Assembly (NCBI GenBank): GCA_020860565.1
Contig: JAJBUA010000077.1
Span: forward strand, 1-55,509
Direction of reading: 5' to 3'
Length of the DNA: 55,509 bases
DNA from: Clostridiales bacterium
GTDB lineage: Bacteria > Bacillota > Clostridia > Lachnospirales > Lachnospiraceae
This document shows positions 1 to 7,766 of this stretch, one piece after another. Under the pieces are notes generated by a model that worked only from the letters and a program-made list of their open reading frames with translations, was not told the DNA's origin and did not search any database. The position numbers were made by a program, and so were the translations under genes. The stretch's first letter is position 1; every line of letters begins with the position of its first letter.

Positions 1-23
1 GGAACCGGATGATTTGTAAAATA

Positions 24-66
24 TTGTTGTAGACTTTTCTGCTTCCAACAGATATAATTACAACAA
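24..66 (+). promoter_or_regulatory. Sigma-A promoter of the TRAP operon, flanked by an inverted repeat
   Basis: A TATAAT -10 at 53-58 lies 17 bases after TAGACT (30-35), a 4/6 match to the -35 consensus. The core is bracketed by inverted arms TTGTTGTA (24-31) and TACAACAA (59-66), which could be half-sites for a repressor. Promoter motifs are seen directly; operator function is inferred. Confidence 0.65.
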
Positions 67-70
67 CCAA

Positions 71-92
71 TCAAAATTAGGTCTAATTTTGA
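71..92 (+). promoter_or_regulatory. Perfect 9-bp inverted repeat in the leader of the TRAP operon (candidate operator)
   Basis: Arms TCAAAATTA (71-79) and TAATTTTGA (84-92) are perfectly complementary around a 4-base centre. The repeat starts 13 bases after the -10 box, a usual place for a roadblock operator. The GntR-type regulator encoded at 4532-5227 is the obvious candidate ligand, but this link is inference. Confidence 0.5.
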
Positions 93-139
93 GATGAAAC
101 TTAACGAACCCGCAGTAAAGAGAAAAGGAGAGGAAATTT

Positions 140-1231
140 ATGAAATCGAAAAAGTTAATTGCTTTGTTATGCTGTGCGTCTGTAATGGGAACGCTGGTTG
201 CGTGCGGCAGCTCAGGAAGTTCAGCAAATAGTGGAGATTCGGCAAATTCCGGAAGTACAAGTGCGGAGACAACGGCAGCAGCTTCGGAGGAGACCGCTGC
301 AGAAGAAGCCGCTGTGGATGAGGAAACATTCAATATTGATCTGGCGACTGCCTATGCTGCAGATGCTCCTGCCGGAATTGCACTTGAAAAGTTTGTTGAG
401 GATGTAGCTGAAAAGTCCGGAGGTACGATTAATATCAGCCTGTTTACCGATGGTACTTTGGGAACTGCTTCTGATAACTATTCGTCCGTGGCGAGCGGAG
501 ATCTGGATATGACGATGAGTGGCCTGGAAGGACTTGATCTCTATGCGCCGGAATATACTTTTCTGGATTCTCCGTTTCTGATTAAAAGTCAGGACCATTT
601 AAAGGCACTTTTGGAGAGTGGTATTGGTGAAAAGCTGAAAGAGAGATATGAGGAAAATGGCATTGTAACACTGGGATGGCATCAGCGTGATGTGCGTGTC
701 CTTGCATCTAATAAGGAAGTGACTTCACCGGCAGATGTATCTGGTATGAAGCTTCGTCTTCCGGGTATGACTGTGTATGTGGATACGTGGAGTGCTCTGA
801 ATGTAAGTTCCACGACAGTAGCGATGAGTGAACTTTATACTGCATTGCAGACTGGTGTTGCGGAGGCATGTGAAGGTGGTTACGAGCAGATGACTACCCT
901 GAAGCTTTATGAGGTTCAGAAGTATATCGCTGAAAGTGATCACGTTTATGAATTTGTTGGCTTGTTTATCAATAAAGACCTTTATGATTCCATGAGTGAA
1001 AATCAGCAGCAGATACTGAATGAATGTGCGGCAGAAGATCTGGCATATGCTGACGAGATGTCAGAGGAGAAACGTGCAGAGTACAAACAGGCCTGCCTGG
1101 ATGGAGGTATGACGCTGGCGGAAATTGACAAGGATGCGTTCCGTGATGCACTGCAGGATTTCTATAAGAGTCAGTTTGAATCGAAGTGGACGGTAACCAC
1201 TTATGACGAAGTTATGAGTTATGCAGAATAA
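140..1231 (+). CDS. TRAP transporter substrate-binding lipoprotein, DctP family
   Basis: This is the extracytoplasmic solute receptor of a TRAP transporter, which captures an organic acid and delivers it to the membrane permease. The 363-residue product starts with a lipoprotein signal peptide whose lipobox LVAC puts the lipidated Cys at residue 22. A low-complexity Ser/Ala/Glu linker follows to about residue 62, then a DctP-type fold. The segment around RDVRVLASNK and GMKLRLPG carries the Arg residues that usually bind the substrate carboxylate in this family. It heads an operon with the small and large permeases at 1321-3152, and the start follows an AGGAGAGGAAA-type ribosome site. The ligand cannot be predicted, but the adjacent enolase-superfamily enzyme suggests a sugar acid or similar carboxylate. 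Confidence 0.93.
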   Translation: MKSKKLIALLCCASVMGTLVACGSSGSSANSGDSANSGSTSAETTAAASEETAAEEAAVDEETFNIDLATAYAADAPAGIALEKFVEDVAEKSGGTINISLFTDGTLGTASDNYSSVASGDLDMTMSGLEGLDLYAPEYTFLDSPFLIKSQDHLKALLESGIGEKLKERYEENGIVTLGWHQRDVRVLASNKEVTSPADVSGMKLRLPGMTVYVDTWSALNVSSTTVAMSELYTALQTGVAEACEGGYEQMTTLKLYEVQKYIAESDHVYEFVGLFINKDLYDSMSENQQQILNECAAEDLAYADEMSEEKRAEYKQACLDGGMTLAEIDKDAFRDALQDFYKSQFESKWTVTTYDEVMSYAE

Positions 1232-1257
1232 TTTCGGCCTGAGTGATTCATAGGGAG

Positions 1258-1292
1258 CGGAGATGCCGCAGGATATATGCGGCATCTCTCCG
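1258..1292 (+). terminator. Stem-loop between the receptor and permease genes (partial terminator or mRNA stabiliser)
   Basis: An uninterrupted 10-bp stem (1261-1270 with 1278-1287) encloses a 7-base loop. An alternative register gives 13 pairs with a 2-base bulge, reaching 1258 and 1292. It is followed by a short T-rich stretch. It lies between dctP and dctQ, where attenuation would let the receptor outnumber the permease. Confidence 0.6.
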
Positions 1293-1320
1293 TTTATTAG
1301 AGAAGTCTGGGAGGTTTCCA

Positions 1321-1863
1321 ATGGTTAAAAAAATTGCTCACTGGTATTTAAAAATTGTAGAAACGATCAGTGTCTGTCTGCTTTTTTTAATTTTGATTTG
1401 TATGTGTATCCAGATTGTCTGCCGGTTGCTGACCATCGGTCAGAGCTTTACAGAAGAACTGGCACGGCTTGCGTTTAATGTAGTTGTTTATCTGAGTGCT
1501 CCGCTGGTGCTGGCGGAAGGGGCGGATATTTCTGTTGATATGGTGGTAAATCTGCTTCCTGCAGTTCTTCAAAAGGTCATCAGTATTTTTGTAAATGTTC
1601 TGATTGCGGTATTTGGAGTGTTGTGTGTGCGGAGTCTGATTACGTTAACGGCAAGTAATGTCGGAGTTACTGCAGTTTCTATGACATGGATAAAAATGAA
1701 CTGGCTGTATTACACATTTATGTTTTCATTTGGCTGTCTGTCAGTGGTATCCGTAATGAAAGCAATTGCCTGCATCATGGATAAGCCTCAGACGATCGAT
1801 ATTAATGCTGAAGAAAAAGAAAAACAGCGGTTGGAAGAAGAAGGGTTGGATTTGGGCATATGA
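1321..1863 (+). CDS. TRAP transporter small permease, DctQ family
   Basis: This is the small membrane subunit of the TRAP transporter, which pairs with the large DctM subunit. The 180-residue product has four hydrophobic segments, at about residues 13-35, 48-68, 85-107 and 125-150, as is usual for DctQ. I chose the ATG at 1321 because GGAGG sits just upstream and the product then begins with a basic stretch followed by the first membrane helix. An in-frame upstream start at 1243 would run through the intergenic hairpin. The C-terminal tail is charged (EEKEKQRLEEEG). The stop codon overlaps the start of the next gene (ATGA at 1860-1863), which suggests translational coupling. Confidence 0.9.
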   Translation: MVKKIAHWYLKIVETISVCLLFLILICMCIQIVCRLLTIGQSFTEELARLAFNVVVYLSAPLVLAEGADISVDMVVNLLPAVLQKVISIFVNVLIAVFGVLCVRSLITLTASNVGVTAVSMTWIKMNWLYYTFMFSFGCLSVVSVMKAIACIMDKPQTIDINAEEKEKQRLEEEGLDLGI

Positions 1864-3152
1864 AAACAATGATTGTTTTAATCTTAATCTGCATGCTGCT
1901 TTTGTTTTTACTGAAGGTTCCCGTGTATGTCAGTATGGCGTTGACCGGCTGTGCGCTTATGGTTGCTACTTCTGGTATGAAATGGAGCATTTTAAGCCAG
2001 TATTTGTATGCCGGTACGAATTCATTTACGCTTCTGTCCATTCCGCTTTTTCTGCTGGCAGCGAAACTGATGAATACGGGAAGTATTACCAAAAAACTGT
2101 TTGCACTGTGTATGAAGCTTGTCGGATGGCTGCCGGGCGGACTTGGTCATGTCAATGTGCTTTGCAGTGTTGTGTTTGCAGGTATGTCCGGAACGGCCGT
2201 ATCGGATGCGGGAGGACTGGGCAGTATCGAGATTAAAGCCATGAATGAAAATGGTTTCGATAATGATTTTGCCTGCTGTGTTACCGCAGCCTCGTCGACA
2301 CTGGGACCAATCATTCCTCCCAGCATCCCGCTGGTTGTGTATGCTACCGTGTCAGGAGCTTCGGTTGGGGCACTTTTTATGGCAGGTATTATACCGGGAA
2401 TTGTTATGGCGGCGATCATGATGATCCTGGTATCTGTGTTTGCCATTATCCGACATTATCCAAGGACGCCGTTTCCGACGGGGAGAGAGTTCTTCCATGC
2501 AGTCAAGGAAGGAATCCTTCCGGTTATGGCTCCGGTTATCCTGCTGGTTGGTATCTATGGGGGTGTTTTTACCCCAACGGAAAGCGCGGCAATCGTAGTA
2601 GTGTACAGCCTGTTTTTGGAGCTGGTTGTTTATCGAGAGTTGACGATTAAAAAATTTATTTATATACTGAAAGAAACGATTCGCGATTCTGTAACAATTG
2701 CACTGATTATTGCAGGCGCCACATTTTTTGGATATGTTGCTACCAGAGCGAAAATTCCGCAGATGATTTTGACATCTATGACTGCGATTGTTCATAACAA
2801 GGTTACGTTGCTGTTGATTATTAATGTATTCCTGCTGATTATCGGCTGTTTTCTGGAAACTGCATCAGCAATTACGATTGTTGTTCCGCTGATTTTGCCG
2901 CTGTTAACGGCATATGACGTGAATCTGACTCAATTTGGTATCGTAATGGTGTTAAACCTGATGATTGGCCTGCTGACACCACCGTTTGGACTGGTATTAT
3001 TTGTTATCAGTAAAATCGGACATATTTCAATAGGCAGGTTTTCGAGAGCATTGCTTCCGTGGTTATTTGCTTTGATTATCGCGCTGCTGCTGGTTACGTT
3101 TATCCCGGCTTTGAGTCTGTGGTTTCCGACATTTTTGGGCATGAGCGTATAA
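1860..3152 (+). CDS. TRAP transporter large permease, DctM family
   Basis: This is the large, ion-coupled membrane subunit that moves the substrate delivered by the DctP receptor. The 430-residue protein is hydrophobic throughout with about 11-12 membrane segments, the normal size for DctM. Family hallmarks are visible: the GMSGTAVSDAGGLG segment near residue 105, the ASSTLGPIIPPSIP stretch near residue 145, and the C-terminal MIGLLTPPFGLVLFV. The gene overlaps dctQ by four bases and ends 57 bases before the enolase-superfamily gene, so the four probably form one operon. Family assignment is secure; substrate is unknown. Confidence 0.94.
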   Translation: MKTMIVLILICMLLLFLLKVPVYVSMALTGCALMVATSGMKWSILSQYLYAGTNSFTLLSIPLFLLAAKLMNTGSITKKLFALCMKLVGWLPGGLGHVNVLCSVVFAGMSGTAVSDAGGLGSIEIKAMNENGFDNDFACCVTAASSTLGPIIPPSIPLVVYATVSGASVGALFMAGIIPGIVMAAIMMILVSVFAIIRHYPRTPFPTGREFFHAVKEGILPVMAPVILLVGIYGGVFTPTESAAIVVVYSLFLELVVYRELTIKKFIYILKETIRDSVTIALIIAGATFFGYVATRAKIPQMILTSMTAIVHNKVTLLLIINVFLLIIGCFLETASAITIVVPLILPLLTAYDVNLTQFGIVMVLNLMIGLLTPPFGLVLFVISKIGHISIGRFSRALLPWLFALIIALLLVTFIPALSLWFPTFLGMSV

Positions 3153-3209
3153 TGCAATGCTTACAGAATGTTATGAATGATGATATTTTAAGAAAGGCAG
3201 GGACATGAG

Positions 3210-4382
3210 ATGAAGATCACAGCAATTAAAGGGATTCCGCTGAGATGCAGCTGTTCTCCAATCAGCGATGCCCTTTCCACGTCGACAGCACGTCAGGCGT
3301 TGCTGGTTAAAATTGAAACTGATACGGAGCTTTATGGGATCGGTGAGGCATTTACCTTTGGAGCGCCGCTGGTGGTCATGAAGTATCTGGTGGAAAATCA
3401 GTTGGGACCGATGTTGGTGGGAGAAGATCCAACGAACATTGAAAAATGCTGGAATACCCTTTACATCCGGACGCTGGCTCACGGACGCCGCAGTATGACA
3501 ATGGGCGCGATCAGTGGGATTGATATTGCGTTATGGGATCTGTTTGGCAAGGCAGTGCATCTGCCTGTCAGCAGGATTCTGGGAGCAGTTTATGACCGAA
3601 TTCCAGCATATGCCAGTGGTGGATTTTATGCTCCGGGAAAGGATCTGGACGGACTTCGGGAAGAACTGGAAAACTATAAGAAACAGGGATATCGGGACAC
3701 AAAAATTAAGATAGGCCGCAATCTGGATCGGATTGGCCTTCCGCTCTCTTATATGGGAAATCAGGACTGCGCGGTTCGTGTGGAGGACGATTACCGCCGG
3801 GTTGAACTGGCAAAGAGTATTGTTGGTGAAGGACGGCTGATTGTCGATACAAACGCTTCCTGGGATTCTTTTACGGCGCTTTCACGGGGACGGGAATTGT
3901 CGCGGCTGGGTGTCGACTGGCTGGAAGAACCGATTCCCTTTGAAGATCTGGAGGGATTGCAGCGGATCTCGAGAGAACTACCGGAACTGCAGATTATCGG
4001 CTGTGAGACGCAGCAGGGTTCACGGAACTTTGAAACGATGATAAAAATGGACACTCTGGATATCGTGCAGCCGGATATCGGCTGGGCAGGCGGATTTACC
4101 GAATGCAGAAAGATCGGTGTGCTCGCGGAGGCGAGTGGGCGAAAGATTTCCCTGCATTGCTTTGGCTCTGCAGTGCTCTTTGCGGCCAGCCTCCAGCTTG
4201 CCGCATCGATGGCGAATACGGAAATGCTGGAGTCTGAGGAGAATCCGAATCCCCTCAAATCGGATATCTCTGTGAAGCCGTTTGAGGCGGATGAAAAAAT
4301 GAATTTCTATGTTCCGGATGGTGACGGCCTGGGAATCGAACTGGATTGGGAAAAGATGGAGAAGTATACGGTATCTCTGTAA
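3210..4382 (+). CDS. Mandelate racemase/muconate lactonizing enzyme family protein (enolase superfamily)
   Basis: Members of this superfamily abstract the proton next to a carboxylate and stabilise the enolate with Mg2+. The reaction here may be a racemisation, dehydration or cycloisomerisation. The 390-residue protein has the N-terminal capping domain (about 1-125) and the barrel domain. A KxK pair (K165, K167) forms the base motif. Probable metal ligands are D213, E239 or E240, and E266, and a D289/H316 dyad is present (QPD, SLHCFG). These are the mandelate-racemase-subgroup residues. It is the fourth gene of the TRAP operon, so its substrate is probably what the transporter imports, such as a sugar acid or hydroxy acid. 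The exact reaction is not assigned. Confidence 0.88.
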   Translation: MKITAIKGIPLRCSCSPISDALSTSTARQALLVKIETDTELYGIGEAFTFGAPLVVMKYLVENQLGPMLVGEDPTNIEKCWNTLYIRTLAHGRRSMTMGAISGIDIALWDLFGKAVHLPVSRILGAVYDRIPAYASGGFYAPGKDLDGLREELENYKKQGYRDTKIKIGRNLDRIGLPLSYMGNQDCAVRVEDDYRRVELAKSIVGEGRLIVDTNASWDSFTALSRGRELSRLGVDWLEEPIPFEDLEGLQRISRELPELQIIGCETQQGSRNFETMIKMDTLDIVQPDIGWAGGFTECRKIGVLAEASGRKISLHCFGSAVLFAASLQLAASMANTEMLESEENPNPLKSDISVKPFEADEKMNFYVPDGDGLGIELDWEKMEKYTVSL

Positions 4383-4459
4383 TTAAACGAAGAAATTTAA
4401 AATTCAGACTACGATTTCATTTTTTGGAAAATGAACTGTCCGTAACAGCGTTCATGTAG

Positions 4460-4529
4460 TATAATAATTGTGTCACGAACAAAATTTTATGGGAAATATA
4501 AGCTGCCTCCTGTTGTTGACGGGAGGCAG
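4460..4529 (+). promoter_or_regulatory. Putative promoter -10 and ribosome-site-sequestering hairpin of the GntR gene
   Basis: TATAAT lies at 4460-4465 without a convincing -35. Downstream, CTGCCTCC (4503-4510) and GGAGGCAG (4522-4529) can pair into an 8-bp stem around an 11-base loop. The 3' arm contains the GGGAGG ribosome site for the TTG start at 4532, so the fold would hide it. The pairing is seen; regulation is inferred. Confidence 0.4.
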
Positions 4530-4531
4530 AC

Positions 4532-5227
4532 TTGAATGGAGAAATCATGACTCAAAAATGCGTCGGTGCCGATCTTATGGCCAACGAAATCGCAATTAAA
4601 ATAAAAAATAAAATTCAAAATCAGGAATACCAGCCCGGAGAGCATCTGACAGTTCGGAAACTGTGTAAAGAATTCGGAACCAGTGAAACTCCGGTCAAAC
4701 AGGCACTGAATCAGCTGGTGACGACCGGTCTTGTTGTTGCGGTTCCTAAATGTGGTATGAAGGTTCGGACTTTTAATTTTCAGGATATGAAAAATAACTG
4801 GGAGGCTCGTCTGATGATTGAACAGTTCTGCGCACCGTTTGCTGTTGAGATGGGACGACGAAATGAGGATTTTATGCGCCAGAGTCAGAGCCTTCTTGAT
4901 CAGTCTAACGCGGAGCATGATGTCTGTATTCAGAATTATACTAAGGAAAATTTCAACATTTTGCATGAGAGTGATCGCAGATTTCATCTGGAACTGGTCA
5001 AATGTTGTGAGAATGACCAGATTCTGGAGATGTATGAGAATCTGAATGCTCATGCAGGAATGTTTGTCGGGTATCGGTATCATACGCCGGAATCTCTGAT
5101 GGAAGTAAAAAGGCAGCACAGCGAGATTGCCCGTCAGATCGCGCTGTGTGATGTGGAGGGAGTCCGGCATGCGATTGCCCAGCATATTTATACGACAATT
5201 CAGATTTACCGCCAGACCATGGTTTGA
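4532..5227 (+). CDS. GntR-family transcriptional regulator, FadR/FCD type
   Basis: This is a cytoplasmic DNA-binding regulator that senses a small acid or metabolite. The 231-residue protein has a GntR winged helix at about 20-85 (PGEHLTVRKLCKEFG, SETPVKQALNQL) and an all-helical FCD ligand domain after it (His-rich, for example at DRRFHLELV). FCD domains often bind a metal ion and a carboxylate. The open frame starts with TTG at 4532 behind GGGAGG, while an ATG at 4547 is an alternative start. It follows the TRAP/enolase-superfamily operon by about 150 bases in the same direction, so it probably regulates that operon and perhaps itself. Confidence 0.88.
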   Translation: MNGEIMTQKCVGADLMANEIAIKIKNKIQNQEYQPGEHLTVRKLCKEFGTSETPVKQALNQLVTTGLVVAVPKCGMKVRTFNFQDMKNNWEARLMIEQFCAPFAVEMGRRNEDFMRQSQSLLDQSNAEHDVCIQNYTKENFNILHESDRRFHLELVKCCENDQILEMYENLNAHAGMFVGYRYHTPESLMEVKRQHSEIARQIALCDVEGVRHAIAQHIYTTIQIYRQTMV

Positions 5228-5253
5228 CAATTTTGAAAATAATTGTTGCTTTA

Positions 5254-6147
5254 TTACTTTTTCCCATACCGTTTCCGGTATTTCAGCGGGGATAACCCAT
5301 AACTGCCGCGAAACTGCCGGATGAAGTGGCTGACCTGATGATATCCGACGGCCTCGCTGATCTCCGATACGGACTGGTCGGTAGACAGCAGCAGATTCTT
5401 CGCCTGATAGAGACGGTATTCATTCAGGTAGCGGATGGGGGACATGGCTGTGTATTTGTGAAAGAGGACAGTCAGTTTATTTTTATTAATCAGAGCCTGT
5501 TCGGTGATCTCTTTTACCGTCACGGGCTCGGAATAATGGCTGTGAACATAGTTTAAAATATCGTGAAATAATTCTGCCTCCTGCCGGTCTGTCGGCGCCG
5601 AGGCTTTTTCATTCTGATCTAAAATTTCTTCAAATATCTGAGAGATAAAATTCATGATCGAAAAATATCGCAGCGTTGTAGTTTGTGCATGGATCAATTC
5701 ATTCATGCGCGCTGCCTGATACGGCTGCAGCGGAAAAAGCGTATAAGAAAAAGACGGGCTGTCCAGAAGGGGAGCCAGACAATGTTCTAAAACCAGTGGG
5801 TGAAAAATTTCCGGACGGAAATTGATGCAGAGAGTTTCCACGTCGCCCCGGACCGTGCGGGAGCTGTGAAGCTGGCGCCCGGAGATTATGAGGATTCTGC
5901 TGCTGTCCAGATCAAAGGAGTCGCCGTTTACAGAATAGGCGAGTTTGCCCTCCGAGACCCAGATGAGCTGCATTTCGTTGTGCCAGTGTGGGGGAACATA
6001 GTCGGAAGCAGCGTGACTGTAATGCTGAGTATACATGGCGACGGGGAAATGATCGGATAAAAAAAGCACATTTTCCTGAAGGCTGTCATTGGTAGAAATG
6101 ACAAATTCGATACCGGCCTGATTACATTTGGGAAACGAATCACTCAT
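5254..6147 (-). CDS. AraC-family transcriptional regulator with N-terminal cupin domain
   Basis: This is a ligand-responsive regulator, usually an activator. The 297-residue product has a cupin-like sensing domain at about 35-150 (VPPHWHNEMQLIWV is the typical His-rich strand) and a pair of AraC helix-turn-helices at about 190-295. The second contains SVSEISEAVGYHQVSHFIRQF and SPLKYRKRYG. The start has a strong AAGGAGG site. It is transcribed away from the amidase gene at 6433, and a shared upstream region of about 285 bases holds a palindrome and a TATAAT box without a good -35, as expected for an activator-dependent promoter. The target operon is inferred from position. Confidence 0.92.
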   Translation of the reverse strand: MSDSFPKCNQAGIEFVISTNDSLQENVLFLSDHFPVAMYTQHYSHAASDYVPPHWHNEMQLIWVSEGKLAYSVNGDSFDLDSSRILIISGRQLHSSRTVRGDVETLCINFRPEIFHPLVLEHCLAPLLDSPSFSYTLFPLQPYQAARMNELIHAQTTTLRYFSIMNFISQIFEEILDQNEKASAPTDRQEAELFHDILNYVHSHYSEPVTVKEITEQALINKNKLTVLFHKYTAMSPIRYLNEYRLYQAKNLLLSTDQSVSEISEAVGYHQVSHFIRQFRGSYGLSPLKYRKRYGKK

Positions 6148-6178
6148 AGCAGAGCCTCCTTCGGTTATGGGATCAATA

Positions 6179-6218
6179 TCTCCCTGTTTGTATCCATATG
6201 GGTACTGGTTCAGGGAGA
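6179..6218 (-). promoter_or_regulatory. Two-part hairpin in the leader of the AraC gene
   Basis: Outer arms 6179-6186 and 6211-6218 pair over 8 bases, and inner arms 6190-6195 and 6200-6205 pair over 6 bases with one wobble, around an ATAT loop. The element lies 32-71 bases upstream of the AraC start codon. Function unknown; it could be an operator or an mRNA fold. Confidence 0.4.
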
Positions 6219-6275
6219 ATTTTTATCTTTTTATTGTATCATCCTGCGGCGGGAAAATGAAGCAGAAATGATCTG

Positions 6276-6352
6276 ATTTGTGACAAATGTGATAAAAATA
6301 AGTGGAATACAGATAGAAATTAAGAAGCCAGGCCGGTTATACTGAGTATAAT
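6276..6352 (+). promoter_or_regulatory. Putative regulated promoter of the amidase gene
   Basis: TATAAT at 6347-6352 has no convincing -35 at the right spacing. A palindrome with arms ATTTGT and ACAAAT (6276-6288) lies about 60 bases upstream, where an activator such as the divergent AraC protein could bind. Motifs are seen; function is inferred. Confidence 0.4.
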
Positions 6353-6432
6353 ACAGAGAAGACTGTCTGAATGAAAATTTATGAGAAAGAATATTCTTCG
6401 AAATGAACTCTGAGGAAAAGGGGAAGAAAATT

Positions 6433-7665
6433 ATGCTGACAATGAATCAGGAACGCCTGCTGGGCAGGATCCGGGCACTGGGCGCGACAGGAAAAGATGG
6501 AGAAGGAAGACGGACGAGGCTGGCAGCTTCCGATGAGGACCGGCAGGGCCGCGATCTGGTTGCCGGCTGGATGCGGGACGCCGGACTGGAAGTTGTGGTA
6601 GACCGGATCGGAAATCTGTTTGGTATCTGGAAAACACCGGATAACGAGGCAGAAGCGCCGCTGATGCTGGGTTCTCATATTGACACGGTGATTGATGCCG
6701 GTCAATACGACGGATGTTATGGAGTCCTGGCGGGAATCGAGGTCATAGAAACCTTAAAAGAGGCCGGTTACACGCCCGCAAGGCCGATTGTGATCGGTGC
6801 GTTTACCAATGAAGAAGGTGTGCGTTACGCGCCGGATATGATGGGCTCTTTGGTGTATGCGGGAGGACTTTCCGTGGAGGAGGCATTAGCCAGTGTGGGA
6901 ACCGACGGGACGATTTTAGGAGAGGAATTAAAACGGATCGGATACGAAGGAACGGTTGAGCCGGGATTTATCCGGCCGGCTGCATTTGTGGAACTTCATA
7001 TCGAACAGGGACCGATTATGGATGCGGAGAAAGTATCGATTGGCGCAGTGGAAAACCTGCAGGGGATCTCCTGGCAGAGAATTACCATCGAAGGAGCCGC
7101 CAATCATGCGGGGACGACTCCTACAGCCATGAGGATCGACGCGGGTCTGGCAGCGGCGAAGGTGATCACATTTCTGAGAGACCGCTGCGATCATTCAGAT
7201 GGCAGGACAGTTGCCACGGTTGGATGTATGGAATTTGAACCGAACGCAGTAAATGTGATTCCCTCCAGGGCTGTATTTACCGTGGATGTGAGAAATCCCG
7301 ATGAAGAGAAGCTGAAAGAGGAAGAAGAGGCACTGGCTGTTTATCTGAAACAACTGGAAGAAACGGACCGGGTAAAGATTTCAGCGGAGCGTATGGTGCG
7401 TTTCTCGCCGGTACTGTTCGATGAAAATATTGTCAGAATGGTGGCGCACGCCGCAGAAAACCGAGGACTTTCCTGGCGGAGAATGACCTCCGGGGCCGGA
7501 CAGGACGCGCAGATGATGGCAAGGATCTGCCCGACCGCGATGATCTTCGTCCCCAGTGTAAATGGCATCAGCCATAATCCGGAAGAATACACATCGGATC
7601 AGGATCTGGCTGCGGGAGCAAATGTGCTTCTGGATGTGGCGATAGAGCTTAGTGAGGCGAGATAG
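6433..7665 (+). CDS. Zn-dependent hydantoinase/carbamoylase-family amidase (M20)
   Basis: This family hydrolyses N-carbamoyl-L-amino acids, ureidoglycolate or allantoate-type amides using two metal ions. The 410-residue protein shows the family motifs in order: GSHIDTV with the downstream DGCYG giving the first His and Asp ligands, TNEEG with the bridging Glu, ELHIEQGP, NHAGTTP in the lid domain, and SGAGQDAQ with the late His in NGISHNPEEY. I chose the ATG at 6433, behind a GAGGAAAAGGGGAAG stretch; an upstream in-frame ATG at 6403 would add ten residues. It is followed by M20D hydrolases and an AbgT transporter, which suggests catabolism of conjugated amino acids. Substrate choice within the family is uncertain. 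Confidence 0.88.
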   Translation: MLTMNQERLLGRIRALGATGKDGEGRRTRLAASDEDRQGRDLVAGWMRDAGLEVVVDRIGNLFGIWKTPDNEAEAPLMLGSHIDTVIDAGQYDGCYGVLAGIEVIETLKEAGYTPARPIVIGAFTNEEGVRYAPDMMGSLVYAGGLSVEEALASVGTDGTILGEELKRIGYEGTVEPGFIRPAAFVELHIEQGPIMDAEKVSIGAVENLQGISWQRITIEGAANHAGTTPTAMRIDAGLAAAKVITFLRDRCDHSDGRTVATVGCMEFEPNAVNVIPSRAVFTVDVRNPDEEKLKEEEEALAVYLKQLEETDRVKISAERMVRFSPVLFDENIVRMVAHAAENRGLSWRRMTSGAGQDAQMMARICPTAMIFVPSVNGISHNPEEYTSDQDLAAGANVLLDVAIELSEAR

Positions 7666-7766
7666 CCGGGATTGCGTAAAAATCGGATTTTTATGGCGGG
7701 CGATATGGCCGCTAAAGCGGAAACAGAAAGCAGCATCGAGAATACCCAAAAAGGGGGTCAGAATAT

